This document shows positions 36,847-45,707 of a stretch of DNA of 64,000 bases, piece by piece. The notes under the pieces are model-generated. The model did not search any database. It saw only the letters and a program-made list of their open reading frames with translations, and was not told where the DNA came from. Position 1 is the stretch's first letter. Each line of letters opens with the position of its first letter. Where the stretch lies: assembly GCF_013386115.1 (NCBI RefSeq), contig NZ_JACAOR010000008.1:261398-325397 (forward strand), read 5' to 3'. The position numbers and the translations under genes were made by a program. This stretch comes from Pseudomonas gingeri (lineage in GTDB: Bacteria; Pseudomonadota; Gammaproteobacteria; Pseudomonadales; Pseudomonadaceae).

Positions 36847-38256
36847 ATGCGTTACATCAGTACCCGCGGCCAGGCACCGGCCCTGAACTTCGAAGACGTG
36901 CTGCTGGCCGGCCTGGCCAGCGACGGCGGCCTGTACGTGCCGGAAAACCTGCCACGTTTCACCCAGGAAGAAATCGCTTCCTGGGCCGGCCTGCCGTACC
37001 ACGAGCTGGCGTTCCGGGTCATGCGCCCGTTCGTCACCGGCAGCATTCCGGATGCCGACTTCAAGAAGATCCTGGAGGAAACCTACGGGGTCTTCGCCCA
37101 TAACGCCGTCGCGCCGCTGCGCCAGCTCAATGGCAACGAATGGGTGCTCGAGCTGTTCCACGGCCCGACCCTGGCGTTCAAGGACTTCGCCCTGCAACTG
37201 CTCGGCCGCCTGCTCGACTACGTGCTGGAAAAGCGCGGCGAGCGCGTGGTGATCGTCGGCGCCACCTCCGGCGATACCGGCTCGGCGGCCATCGAGGGTT
37301 GCAAGCACTGCGAGAACGTCGACATCTTCATCCTCCACCCGCACAACCGGGTGTCGGAAGTGCAGCGGCGGCAGATGACCACCATTTTCGGTGAGAACAT
37401 CCACAACATCGCCATCGAAGGCAACTTCGACGACTGCCAGGAAATGGTCAAGAACAGCTTCGCCGACCAGAGCTTCCTCAAGGGCACGCGCCTGGTCGCG
37501 GTGAACTCGATCAACTGGGCGCGGATCATGGCCCAGATCGTCTACTACTTCCACGCGGCCCTGCAGTTGGGCGGCCCGGCCCGCTCGGTGGCGTTCTCGG
37601 TGCCGACCGGCAACTTCGGCGACATCTTCGCCGGCTACCTGGCGCGCAACATGGGCCTGCCGATCAGCCAGTTGATCGTCGCCACCAACCGCAACGACAT
37701 CCTGCACCGCTTCATGAGCGGCAACCAGTACGTCAAGGAAACCCTGCACGCGACCCTGTCGCCGTCCATGGACATCATGGTTTCGTCGAACTTCGAACGC
37801 CTGCTGTTCGACCTGCACGGTCGCAATGGCGCGGCCATCGCCGGCCTGATGGACACCTTCAAGCAAGGTGGCGGTTTCAGTGTCGACCAGGATCGCTGGA
37901 CCGAGGCGCGCAAGCTGTTCGACTCCCTGGCCGTGGACGACGCCCAGACCTGCGAGACCATCGCCGAAGTCTTCGCCCAGACCGGCGAGGTGCTCGACCC
38001 GCACACCGCCATCGGCGTCAAGGCCGCCCGTGAGTGCCGTCGCAGCCTGGATACCCCGATGGTGATCCTGGGTACTGCGCACCCGGTCAAGTTCCCTGAA
38101 GCAGTAGAGAAAGCGGGTGTAGGAAAAGCGCTTGAGCTGCCAGCACACCTTTCCGATTTGTTTGAAAGAGATGAGCGTTGCACGGTCCTGGCCAACGACC
38201 TGAAAGCCGTACAGGCCTTTGTCAGCCAGCATGGCAACCGCGGCAAGCCGCTCTGA
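36847..38256 (+). CDS. thrC: Threonine synthase
   Basis: A 469-residue PLP enzyme turning O-phosphohomoserine into threonine. The PLP lysine lies in GPTLAFKDFALQLL and the phosphate-binding loop is GATSGDTGSAAIEG. The N-terminal MRYISTRGQAPALNFEDVLL is typical of the longer Gram-negative class. A strong RBS (GAGAGGAA) precedes the ATG. It is downstream of hom and followed by a clear terminator. Confidence 0.98.
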   Translation: MRYISTRGQAPALNFEDVLLAGLASDGGLYVPENLPRFTQEEIASWAGLPYHELAFRVMRPFVTGSIPDADFKKILEETYGVFAHNAVAPLRQLNGNEWVLELFHGPTLAFKDFALQLLGRLLDYVLEKRGERVVIVGATSGDTGSAAIEGCKHCENVDIFILHPHNRVSEVQRRQMTTIFGENIHNIAIEGNFDDCQEMVKNSFADQSFLKGTRLVAVNSINWARIMAQIVYYFHAALQLGGPARSVAFSVPTGNFGDIFAGYLARNMGLPISQLIVATNRNDILHRFMSGNQYVKETLHATLSPSMDIMVSSNFERLLFDLHGRNGAAIAGLMDTFKQGGGFSVDQDRWTEARKLFDSLAVDDAQTCETIAEVFAQTGEVLDPHTAIGVKAARECRRSLDTPMVILGTAHPVKFPEAVEKAGVGKALELPAHLSDLFERDERCTVLANDLKAVQAFVSQHGNRGKPL

Positions 38257-38280
38257 CCGACTAGAACGGTCACACTTTAG

Positions 38281-38311
38281 AGCCCGCCCCTTGGCGGGCT
38301 TTATCGTTTTT
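38281..38311 (+). terminator. thrC terminator
   Basis: An 8-bp stem AGCCCGCC (38281-38288)/GGCGGGCT (38293-38300) with a CCTT loop is followed by TTATCGTTTTT, 24 bp after the thrC stop. Confidence 0.92.
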
Positions 38312-38370
38312 GCGTGCCAAACTTGCGCCCTGTTTTTTCATGTTCCAAAAAAGGGGTCAGGTACTTCGTC

Positions 38371-41300
38371 ATGGTGTTTCAGCGCAGAACGCGATATTCC
38401 ACTCTGGCATGGCTGCTATTGGCGTTGCTTGCGAGCCTCTCGGGCCAGTCGATGGCGGCCCAGGGGTTGCCCTTCAGCCTGCCCGCGTCGTTTGTCGAAC
38501 TCGACCGGTTGCCCTTGAGCGCGGACGAGCAGCGCTGGCTGGAGGCCAACCGCACGTTGCGGGTGGGTATCTCGGTGGCCGACTACGAGCCGGTGGATAT
38601 CACCAACGACCGCAATCGTTACCAGGGCATCAGCGCCGACTATGTGGGGCTGATCCGCGATCGGCTCGGGGTGGCGGTGGAGGTCATCGGGTTTGCCGAG
38701 CGCGACCAGGCCGTGGAAGCCCTGCGTGACGGCCAGATCGATTTTCTCACCAGTGCCAATGGTTTCGAGCGGGGCGTCCCCGAACTGGCGTTCTCCAGCG
38801 ACTACATGCCCGACCGCTCGGTGATCGTCACTCGCAACGAGACCCCGGAACTGAGCGATCTCAAGGAGCGCAAGGTGGTCCTGCTGGAGGGGTATGCCGA
38901 TGCGCAGGTGGTGCATGCCACCTATCCGGAGAGCAGGATCATCCTCGCGCCCACGCTCTACAGTGCATTGGAGGCACTGGCCCAGGGTGAGGTCGACGCG
39001 TTTATCGGCAATGAAGTGATTGTCCGGGCCTACAAGACCATACGGCCCTACATGGGCTTGCAGATCCGCGGGCAGAGCGCGCTGCCCCCCATCGGCTTCG
39101 CCTTCGCCACGCGCAAGTCGCAGCCGCTGCTCAGTGGTTTGATCCAGCGGGCCCTCGACAGTATCGACGAGGCCACGCAACGGGAGATCCTGGCGCGCTG
39201 GACCACCGGTTTCGGCTCGGATATCACCCAGTCCCGGGTCAACCTGACTCCCGCGGAGCTTGCCTGGATCGACAAGCATCCACGGGTGGTGGTCGCCTCG
39301 CAGCAGTATCCGCCGCATATCTACAAGGACGGCCACGACCGTTGGGTCGGCCTCAATGTCGACCTGCTGGCGCGCATTTCGCGGATGACCGGGCTGCAGT
39401 TCGTCTTCGAGGAAAGTTTTTCCACGATGGAGACCATCGGCATGCTCAAGGAGGGCAAGGCGCTGATGAACGGCTCGCTGGCGGAAAGCCCCGAGCGCAA
39501 GGCGTTCCTGAACTTCACCTACGCCTTCGGCGGCAGTTCCTGGGTGTTTGTCGTGCCGGTCAACGACTCCCCGCTCGGCTCCTTCAAGCAACTGTCCGGG
39601 CGGGTGCTGGCGTTGCCCGAAGGGCATGCGCTGCAAGCGATGATTCGCCGCGAGCACCCGGATATCGTCTTGCGCAGTGTCAGGACCCCGGAGGAAGCCA
39701 GGGCGCTGGTGGAGAATGGCGAGGCGGCGGCGACCATCCAGAGTGACGCCTGGGCCTACCTGTATCCGCCCGGCAGGCTGAAGGTCGGGCGTAGCGTGGA
39801 GGGGCTCTGGTCCGCCGACAGTTTCTCGGTGGTCAAGACGTCTCCCGAGCTGCTGAGCATTCTCAACAAGTCGCTGGAGGCATTTCCCGTCGCGGAACTG
39901 CGGGCCCTGCGGATCAAGTGGCTCGGTGCGGTGCCCGTGGCGCCGCCGCCGTCGGTGTGGAAGCGGGTGCCACGCTGGGTCTACGGACTGGCCGGGGCCA
40001 TGTTGCTGCTGGGGGTCGTCTCGCTCGCCTGGAACCGCCGCCTGAATATCCAGATTCGCCAGCGCCGCCAGGCCGAGCAGGAACTCAATGACCGGCTGGC
40101 CTTCCAGCGGGCGCTGCTGGATGGCATCCCCAATCCGATTTTCGTGCGTGACCTGCAAGGACGCTTGATCACCTGCAATCGCAGCTACGAGCAGAGCCTG
40201 TCGACGACCCTGGAGCAGGTGCAGGGGCGGCGTGTCACTGAAACCGGCCTGCTGCCGCAGGAGGTTGCCCGGCAACTGCATGATGAGTTCGTGCGGTTGC
40301 TGGATGACCAGCAACCGGTGTTCAAGGATCGCCGGCTCGAATTTCTCAGTGGCGGCATCGATGTCTATCAATGGATGGTGCCCTTCTATTCGGCCGGGGC
40401 GCAGTTGCAGGGGCTGCTGGGCGGCTGGATCGATATCACCGAAAGAAAGCGGCTCGAGGCACAACTGACCGAGGCCCGTCGGCAGGCCGAACAGGCCAGC
40501 CAGGCCAAGAGTGCCTTCCTGGCGACCATGAGTCATGAGATCCGCACGCCCATGGGGGCGATCATCGGCTTGCTCGAAGTGGAGCGCGAGCAGGCGCAGG
40601 CCCGGGGACAGGCACTCTCGCAGGGTTTGCAGGTGGCCTATCAATCGGCCAGGGAACTGACGGTGCTGATCGGCGACAGCCTCGACCTGGCAAAGATCGA
40701 GGCCGGGCACATGCGCCTGGACCCGCAGCCCACCGACCTGAAGCGTTTCCTCGAGGGGGTGGTGCAGTTGTTCGAGGCCCAGGCCGTGGAGAAGGGTATC
40801 GAGCTGAGCCTGGAGGTCGCCCCCCTGTTCGAGGACGACCACCGGCTCGATCCGCTGCGCTTGCGCCAGGTGCTGCACAACCTGGTCGGCAATGCCCTGA
40901 AGTTCACCCACGAGGGTTTTGTCCGGGTCCGGGTTGCCCTGCTTTCGCAATCGGCGGATATCGACCGCTTCTGCATCGCTATCGAAGACAGCGGCAAGGG
41001 CATCGGCCCGGAACAACAGGCCGCACTGTTCACTCCCTTCGTGCAGGGCCGCGATGAAACCGATGAGGAATATCGCGGGACCGGCCTGGGCTTGAGTATC
41101 TGCAAGCAACTGGTGGAGCTGATGGACGGCTGCATCGAGCTGCACAGCCATGCCGGATGCGGTACCCAGGTGCGCCTGGAACTGCCGCTCAGGCGCGAGG
41201 CACGCCGCTCGACAACCGTACCGCCGAGCAGCGCCAGGTCCGAGCTGCCGTCCTTGAACGTACTGATCGTCGATGACCTTTCCGCCAACCGCCTGGTGTT

Positions 41301-41973
41301 GCATCAGCAGCTCGCGGTGCTCGGCCAGCGCGTCGAGTCGTTCCGCACGGCGCAAGCAGCGCTGCAGGCCTGGCAGGGCGGACACTTCGACCTGGTGATC
41401 AGCGATTGCAACATGCCCGGCATGACAGGCTATGAGCTGGCCGAGGCGTTGCGTCGGCTGGAAATCGAAGAGCAGCGTCCGGCCTGCCTGATTGTCGGGT
41501 GCACGGCCAACGCCATGAGTGATGAGCGTCAACGCTGCCTGCAGTCCGGGATGAACGATTTGCTGGTCAAGCCCGTTGTCCTCGATGACCTGGCCCGCCT
41601 GCTGGCGGAGATCGCCCCTCGGGAAAAATCCTTCGATATCCAGACGCTGCGGGACATGACGCTGGCCGACAACGAAGTGCTCCAGCGCATGCTGCTGGAA
41701 CTCTGGAAGAACCTGCGGGAAGAGCGCGGCGAACTGGAAGAAACGGTCAGCGGCGCTGACTGGGAGGGCGTGGCGATGTCCGTGCATCGCCTCAAGGGGA
41801 TTGCCTCGCTTGTCGATGCCATTGCCCTGGCGCGGGCCTGTGTCGATATGGACGCTTGCCTGCGGCTGAAGGCTGTCGAGCGGCTGCAGCCTGAGTGGCA
41901 GGCACTCAAGGCGGCGATCGACCAGGTCATGGCCGACATTGAACCGAGTCTGCAAGACCGGTCGCTACTTTAG
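38371..41973 (+). CDS. BvgS/RocS-type hybrid sensor histidine kinase
   Basis: A 1200-residue inner-membrane phosphorelay kinase. A signal/anchor (STLAWLLLALLASLSG) is followed by two periplasmic solute-binding-like (PBPb) domains (residues about 50-270 and 285-515), a membrane segment at about 537-556, a PAS domain (about 585-690), HisKA with phospho-His722 in MSHEIRTPMG, HATPase (DSGKGIG, GTGLGLSI), a receiver with Asp1012 in ISDCNMPG, and a C-terminal Hpt with His1139 in VHRLKGIASL. The full His-Asp-His chain is present. Architecture and the two regulators next door match the Roc/Sad systems of P. aeruginosa and BvgS of Bordetella. The ATG at 38371 precedes the anchor. Confidence 0.93.
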   Translation: MVFQRRTRYSTLAWLLLALLASLSGQSMAAQGLPFSLPASFVELDRLPLSADEQRWLEANRTLRVGISVADYEPVDITNDRNRYQGISADYVGLIRDRLGVAVEVIGFAERDQAVEALRDGQIDFLTSANGFERGVPELAFSSDYMPDRSVIVTRNETPELSDLKERKVVLLEGYADAQVVHATYPESRIILAPTLYSALEALAQGEVDAFIGNEVIVRAYKTIRPYMGLQIRGQSALPPIGFAFATRKSQPLLSGLIQRALDSIDEATQREILARWTTGFGSDITQSRVNLTPAELAWIDKHPRVVVASQQYPPHIYKDGHDRWVGLNVDLLARISRMTGLQFVFEESFSTMETIGMLKEGKALMNGSLAESPERKAFLNFTYAFGGSSWVFVVPVNDSPLGSFKQLSGRVLALPEGHALQAMIRREHPDIVLRSVRTPEEARALVENGEAAATIQSDAWAYLYPPGRLKVGRSVEGLWSADSFSVVKTSPELLSILNKSLEAFPVAELRALRIKWLGAVPVAPPPSVWKRVPRWVYGLAGAMLLLGVVSLAWNRRLNIQIRQRRQAEQELNDRLAFQRALLDGIPNPIFVRDLQGRLITCNRSYEQSLSTTLEQVQGRRVTETGLLPQEVARQLHDEFVRLLDDQQPVFKDRRLEFLSGGIDVYQWMVPFYSAGAQLQGLLGGWIDITERKRLEAQLTEARRQAEQASQAKSAFLATMSHEIRTPMGAIIGLLEVEREQAQARGQALSQGLQVAYQSARELTVLIGDSLDLAKIEAGHMRLDPQPTDLKRFLEGVVQLFEAQAVEKGIELSLEVAPLFEDDHRLDPLRLRQVLHNLVGNALKFTHEGFVRVRVALLSQSADIDRFCIAIEDSGKGIGPEQQAALFTPFVQGRDETDEEYRGTGLGLSICKQLVELMDGCIELHSHAGCGTQVRLELPLRREARRSTTVPPSSARSELPSLNVLIVDDLSANRLVLHQQLAVLGQRVESFRTAQAALQAWQGGHFDLVISDCNMPGMTGYELAEALRRLEIEEQRPACLIVGCTANAMSDERQRCLQSGMNDLLVKPVVLDDLARLLAEIAPREKSFDIQTLRDMTLADNEVLQRMLLELWKNLREERGELEETVSGADWEGVAMSVHRLKGIASLVDAIALARACVDMDACLRLKAVERLQPEWQALKAAIDQVMADIEPSLQDRSLL

Positions 41974-42060
41974 GACTTGTCCTATGGGGAACGCCGGCTG
42001 CCCCGGCTAAGGTGGCAGGCCATTGCGGATAACGACCGCTTCATCCTGCGGAGATCATCG

Positions 42061-43299
42061 ATGCGTGCACTCAAGATCCTGGTTCTTGAAGACAACCCCT
42101 TTCAACTGATGGCACTGCACCAGATGCTCAATGCCAACGGTGTCTTCGATGTGCTGACGGCGGAAAGCGTCGAGAGTGCCCGGCAGTCCCTGGTCAATCG
42201 CGGACCGGTCGATATTGCCATCTGCGATCTTTCCCTGGAGGGCGGCGATGGCCTGCAACTGATCCGGCACCTGGCCGAAACCCGCGAGGCCCAGGCCCTG
42301 ATCATCCTCAGCAGCCTCGACCAGGAGGTGCGTGAAGGCGCCGCGCACATGGCCCGACAGCAGGGACTGCATGTGCTGGGCTGCCTGCTGAAGCCGGCGT
42401 CGGCGGCGATCCTGGGTGAGTTGCTGGCGACCTATCAGCAGCGCTTCGGGCGCCAGCGCCCCGGGCTGCCGCTGGCCCAAGTCTGCGAGTTGCTTTCGTT
42501 GCATGAACTGCAGGCGGGGGCCGGACCCCGGGCGATCCAGCAGTACTGCAGCGCCTACTTCCAACCCAAGGTGACGTGTGATGGCCGGGTGCAGGGCGTC
42601 GAGGCGCTGGCTCGCTGGCAGCATCCGGAACAGGGCATGCTGTTGCCGGCCACCTTCATGCCGGTCCTCGAGTATGCAGGGCTCTCGGAGGGCCTTGCCT
42701 GGCACATGCTCGAACAGGCCATCGGCCTGTCGGTCGAGGCGTACCTGGGCACGGACGAGTATTTGCCGGTGGCAGTGAATATTCCGGGGTTGATGGTCGA
42801 ACAGGCGGATTTCGCCGAGCGCCTGAACGAGCTGCTGGGACGTTTCCACCTGCCCGCCGAATGGCTGACGCTGGAGGTGGTCGACAGCGGCGAATGCACC
42901 GCCGAGGCGGCCCAGGTCGAAGGCATGCTGCGTCTGCGGATGCTCGGTTGCCAGCTGTCGATCGGCGATTTCGGCGTTGCCGGCGCCGGCCTGCAGAAAC
43001 TGCTCGAACTGCCGTTCTCGGAGTTGAAGATCGCCCCCCGCTTTGTCACCGGCATGGCCGAGGATTCGCGCAAGCGCTCGATCGTCGCGGGGATCCTGAG
43101 CATGGCGAAGGGCATGAACCTGCGGGTGGTGGTAACCGGGATCGAAACCGACGAGGAATATCGGTTGATCCAGGAGTTGGGGGACCTGCTTGTCCAGGGG
43201 CGATTCGTTGCCTCGCCCATGAGTCGTGTCGAACTCTTGCCCTGGCTGAGCATGGCCGGTCGCGTGGCTGTCGCCGAGCGTGAGCGGCAGCCTGGCTGA
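42061..43299 (+). CDS. Response regulator with degenerate EAL domain (RocR/BvgR-like)
   Basis: A 412-residue protein with an N-terminal receiver (residues about 5-125; ILVLEDN, phospho-Asp in IAICDLSLEGG, the K of LLKPAS) and a C-terminal EAL domain (about 150-405). It aligns with a near-constant offset to the P. aeruginosa phosphodiesterase RocR. Retained are Glu181 (VEALARW), Asn240, Glu272, Asp303, Lys323 and Gln379. Lost are the first Asp of the DDFG motif (Gly302 in IGDFGVAG) and the catalytic Glu of the xEGxE motif (Thr359 in VTGIET). Cleavage of c-di-GMP is therefore unlikely; binding or protein-protein control is more likely. It lies 87 bp after the kinase gene, same strand. Confidence 0.92.
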   Translation: MRALKILVLEDNPFQLMALHQMLNANGVFDVLTAESVESARQSLVNRGPVDIAICDLSLEGGDGLQLIRHLAETREAQALIILSSLDQEVREGAAHMARQQGLHVLGCLLKPASAAILGELLATYQQRFGRQRPGLPLAQVCELLSLHELQAGAGPRAIQQYCSAYFQPKVTCDGRVQGVEALARWQHPEQGMLLPATFMPVLEYAGLSEGLAWHMLEQAIGLSVEAYLGTDEYLPVAVNIPGLMVEQADFAERLNELLGRFHLPAEWLTLEVVDSGECTAEAAQVEGMLRLRMLGCQLSIGDFGVAGAGLQKLLELPFSELKIAPRFVTGMAEDSRKRSIVAGILSMAKGMNLRVVVTGIETDEEYRLIQELGDLLVQGRFVASPMSRVELLPWLSMAGRVAVAERERQPG

Positions 43300-43305
43300 G
43301 GGCGA

Positions 43306-43968
43306 TCAGGACAGCCCGTGCTCCTGCAGGTAGAGAAACAGCGCGGCATCATTGGACAGGCCGAGCTTGCGCATGGCACTGACTTTCTGCGCGCTGACGG
43401 TCTGCTTGCTGCGACACAGGCGGGCCGCGATCTCGCCCACCGTACGGCCAGCCGCGAGGAGGCGGGTGACCTCCAGTTCCCGCGGTGACAGCTGTTCCTG
43501 GTCGCCCAGCCGATGAGTGCCGGTTTCCCCGGCCTGCGCCAGGGTCTGGCGCACCGATTGGGCGACGAACACCTTGCGTTGTCGCACATGGCGGATCGCC
43601 ACGGGCAACTCGGCCGCGAGGCTGGCCTTGCTCAACAGGCCCATGACGCCCAGGTCCAGGATATAGCGGAACAGACCGGCATTGTTGAGCATGGTGACCA
43701 CCAGGATCGGCAGGTCCGGGTAGTGCCGGACCAGGGCCTCGATCATCTTCAAACCGTCATTCTGATCCGCCGTCGGCATCATGAAATCGGTGATCAGCAC
43801 ATCGCATGGGCGCTCGCCCAGCAGATCGAAGAGCGCCTGCGGGGTGCTGGCCTCACCGACCACGCTCAAGCCGGGATCGCGCTCCAGCACGGCCCGCAAG
43901 CCAATCAGGAAAATCGGGTGGTCATCCGCCAGGGCGATTCGTAGCGGTGTGTGGGGGGATGAACTCAA
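43306..43968 (-). CDS. LuxR/NarL-family response regulator (RocA/BvgA-like)
   Basis: A DNA-binding response regulator of about 220 residues. The receiver holds LRIALADDHPIFLIGLRAVL, phospho-Asp in LITDFMMPTADQ, and Lys in LLSKASLA; the C-terminal HTH is LSPRELEVTRLLAAGRTVGEIAARLCRSKQTV-type (about residues 150-210). No in-frame ATG exists near the start. A TTG at 43968 is chosen because GGAGA lies about 8 bases upstream; another TTG at 44019 is possible. It converges on the receiver-EAL gene with 6 bp between stops and is the probable output of the upstream kinase. Confidence 0.88.
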   Translation of the reverse strand: MSSSPHTPLRIALADDHPIFLIGLRAVLERDPGLSVVGEASTPQALFDLLGERPCDVLITDFMMPTADQNDGLKMIEALVRHYPDLPILVVTMLNNAGLFRYILDLGVMGLLSKASLAAELPVAIRHVRQRKVFVAQSVRQTLAQAGETGTHRLGDQEQLSPRELEVTRLLAAGRTVGEIAARLCRSKQTVSAQKVSAMRKLGLSNDAALFLYLQEHGLS

Positions 43969-44294
43969 GACAGGTCTCCGGTGGGCGCGACGGTGGTGCG
44001 GGCGAGAGCAGAGCAACAAACCAGATACTTCGTGTCATATCTGTAAGCAAAGCCGATGCAGCCTGTAGTAAAAGCCTTAAAAGCCATTGATCTGATTCTA
44101 GCCAGTGCGGCCCCCTGCTGTTTTTTCTCTGTCATCTTTCTCATTCATGCTCGATAGACGTCGAGCAGCTCGCAAGGCCCTGTCGGCCCAGCGAACTTTC
44201 TTCTCTGACTGGCGGTCATTGACTCCAGGTTCTCTTGTTTTCGACCTTTCGGGTTCAGACCTTTCGGGTTTTTGACTATTGAGTGGTGATCGAG
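43969..44294. other. Divergent control region with a tandem 15-bp repeat
   Basis: No gene is seen between the LuxR-type regulator (reverse) and the DUF3509-like gene (forward). The stretch is more AT-rich than average. It contains two tandem copies of GACCTTTCGGGTT (44243-44255 and 44258-44270, period 15) directly upstream of the small gene, which could be an activator site. A promoter for each gene must lie here, but none is certain. Confidence 0.5.
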
Positions 44295-44585
44295 ATGGAA
44301 AGTATCAGCCTGTTGCTCAATGAGGCATTGAGTCCATATCCCGTTACCCTGACGCCATCGGGCGGCCATGGTGAGTGCGTGGTGAGTGTGAGAAGCGTTG
44401 CCGGCCTGCTTCTGGTGGAGCGTGAAGTCAATCAGGCGCAACTGACGGACAAGCGTCTGCTGACCGACGTGGTCGATGGCTTGCATCGTGATCTGCGAAT
44501 CGCCGAGGGGCGCCTGGAGCCCTGCGTGATTGCCGCCCTGCGCAACGCCGCCGAGCACCGGGTGTTCCGCGCGGCCAGTCGCTAG
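44295..44585 (+). CDS. Small DUF3509-like protein
   Basis: A 96-residue cytosolic protein (MESISLLLNEALSPYPVTLT). The pattern of an N-terminal beta-rich part followed by LTDKRLLTDVVDGLHRDLRI resembles the Pseudomonas-restricted DUF3509 family, of unknown function. An alternative GTG start at 44283 exists; the ATG at 44295 is chosen because the family starts there. It lies between the response regulator and a solute-binding protein, which makes a link to the signalling locus possible but unproven. A terminator follows at 44.7 kb. Confidence 0.7.
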   Translation: MESISLLLNEALSPYPVTLTPSGGHGECVVSVRSVAGLLLVEREVNQAQLTDKRLLTDVVDGLHRDLRIAEGRLEPCVIAALRNAAEHRVFRAASR

Positions 44586-44698
44586 CATTTTTTTTGGAAC
44601 CTTCCTTCCCAAGAAGGTGTCAGATTTTATAACGACAAGGGCAGGCATTGTGCTCCGGTGTTTGTGGCTTGTCGTACTGGTCTTTGTAGGCCACGTTT

Positions 44699-44735
44699 AA
44701 CCCCGAGTCGTCTCCCCACTTCTCGGGGTTTCTTT
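44699..44735 (+). terminator. Terminator between the DUF3509-like and SBP genes
   Basis: A 9-bp stem AACCCCGAG (44699-44707)/CTCGGGGTT (44722-44730) with a 14-nt loop is followed by TCTTTT. It lies between two convergent genes and could serve both; the T tract favours the forward direction. Confidence 0.8.
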
Positions 44736-44748
44736 TGCCCGGAATTCG

Positions 44749-45633
44749 TCATTGCTCCTCGGGCGCGAGGAAAAACTCCCTGGCATCCTCCAGGTACTTG
44801 TCCCGCTCCGGCGGCACCAGCCAGCGTGCATAGAGCTCCACCAGCGTCTGTCGGCGCAGCCCGCGCAGAATCTCGTTGATATGGGGAATCACCGCCCGGC
44901 CCTGGGGCGTGTTGGAGCAGGCGACACGGATGAACTGATAGTCGGCCGTGCCCTTGATGGGATAGAACAGCCATTCGTTATCGCCGATCTGTTGCTGCCG
45001 GGCCTGATAGCGGATTTCCGCCCAGTAGCCGAGCAGCGCCTTCAAGCGCCCCAGGCGTTGCATCTGCAGCAGGCTGCCCAGGGCATCGTTGCCGTAGTGC
45101 AGGACCAGATGTTGCGCATGGGTGTGATGCAGCACGTCATCGATCGGATGGCCGTAGCTGCGCTCGGCGACGACGCCCAGTTGCAGGCTGTTGCTGGCCA
45201 GCAGCGCGGCGAGGTCGACCCGGCCGTCGGACACAAAGGGTTCGATCAGGGCCTGGTCGGCTGGTCGAACCACCAGGCCGTTGCTGGTGGTGCCCATGCT
45301 GGGGATAGAAAAGAGCATTTTCTGCGCCCGCGCCGCGGTCCACAGCAGCGCCGGATCGCAAGTGAACGTCGACCCGCCGAGCATCTGCATGCCCCGCGCC
45401 CGGTTGACTCGCAGTACCGTGTGCTCGTACTCCGGCAGCGCCGCCATCAGCAGCGGCAGCATCTGGTCCACCGCCCCCTGGCCTTCTTTCGGACCGTCGA
45501 AGATGCTCAGGGGTGGCAGATCCCGCAGCAGCCAGGTCAGGGTTTCCCTGGCCTGCCCGGTTTGCGGCAGGACACACATCAGCGCGGCCAACAGCGGGAA
45601 ACCAAGGTGTCGCCACAGGGCACTGGGAGTCAT
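44749..45633 (-). CDS. Periplasmic solute-binding-like protein (TIGR02285-like)
   Basis: A 294-residue exported protein with signal peptide (LGFPLLAALMCVLPQTGQA) and a PBPb fold related to bacterial extracellular solute-binding family 3 (ETLTWLLRDLPPLSIFDGP; VNRARGMQML; LYARWLVPPERDKYLED). It has no associated ABC permease or ATPase. The family is of unknown function. Because the nearby kinase senses through the same fold, this protein might present or compete for its ligand; this is speculation. Start is ATG 45633. Confidence 0.85.
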   Translation of the reverse strand: MTPSALWRHLGFPLLAALMCVLPQTGQARETLTWLLRDLPPLSIFDGPKEGQGAVDQMLPLLMAALPEYEHTVLRVNRARGMQMLGGSTFTCDPALLWTAARAQKMLFSIPSMGTTSNGLVVRPADQALIEPFVSDGRVDLAALLASNSLQLGVVAERSYGHPIDDVLHHTHAQHLVLHYGNDALGSLLQMQRLGRLKALLGYWAEIRYQARQQQIGDNEWLFYPIKGTADYQFIRVACSNTPQGRAVIPHINEILRGLRRQTLVELYARWLVPPERDKYLEDAREFFLAPEEQ

Positions 45634-45707
45634 GAGCTGGATACCTTCCCGGGTTCAAGCCAGTCGTTGATACACTCGTCGACGCACTTATCAACAGCCA
45701 CGCGGTG

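Noticed and set aside
38416..41955. A 1179-codon reverse frame across the hybrid kinase gene
   Set aside because: The forward strand encodes a full set of kinase domains; the reverse frame is a codon-bias artefact.
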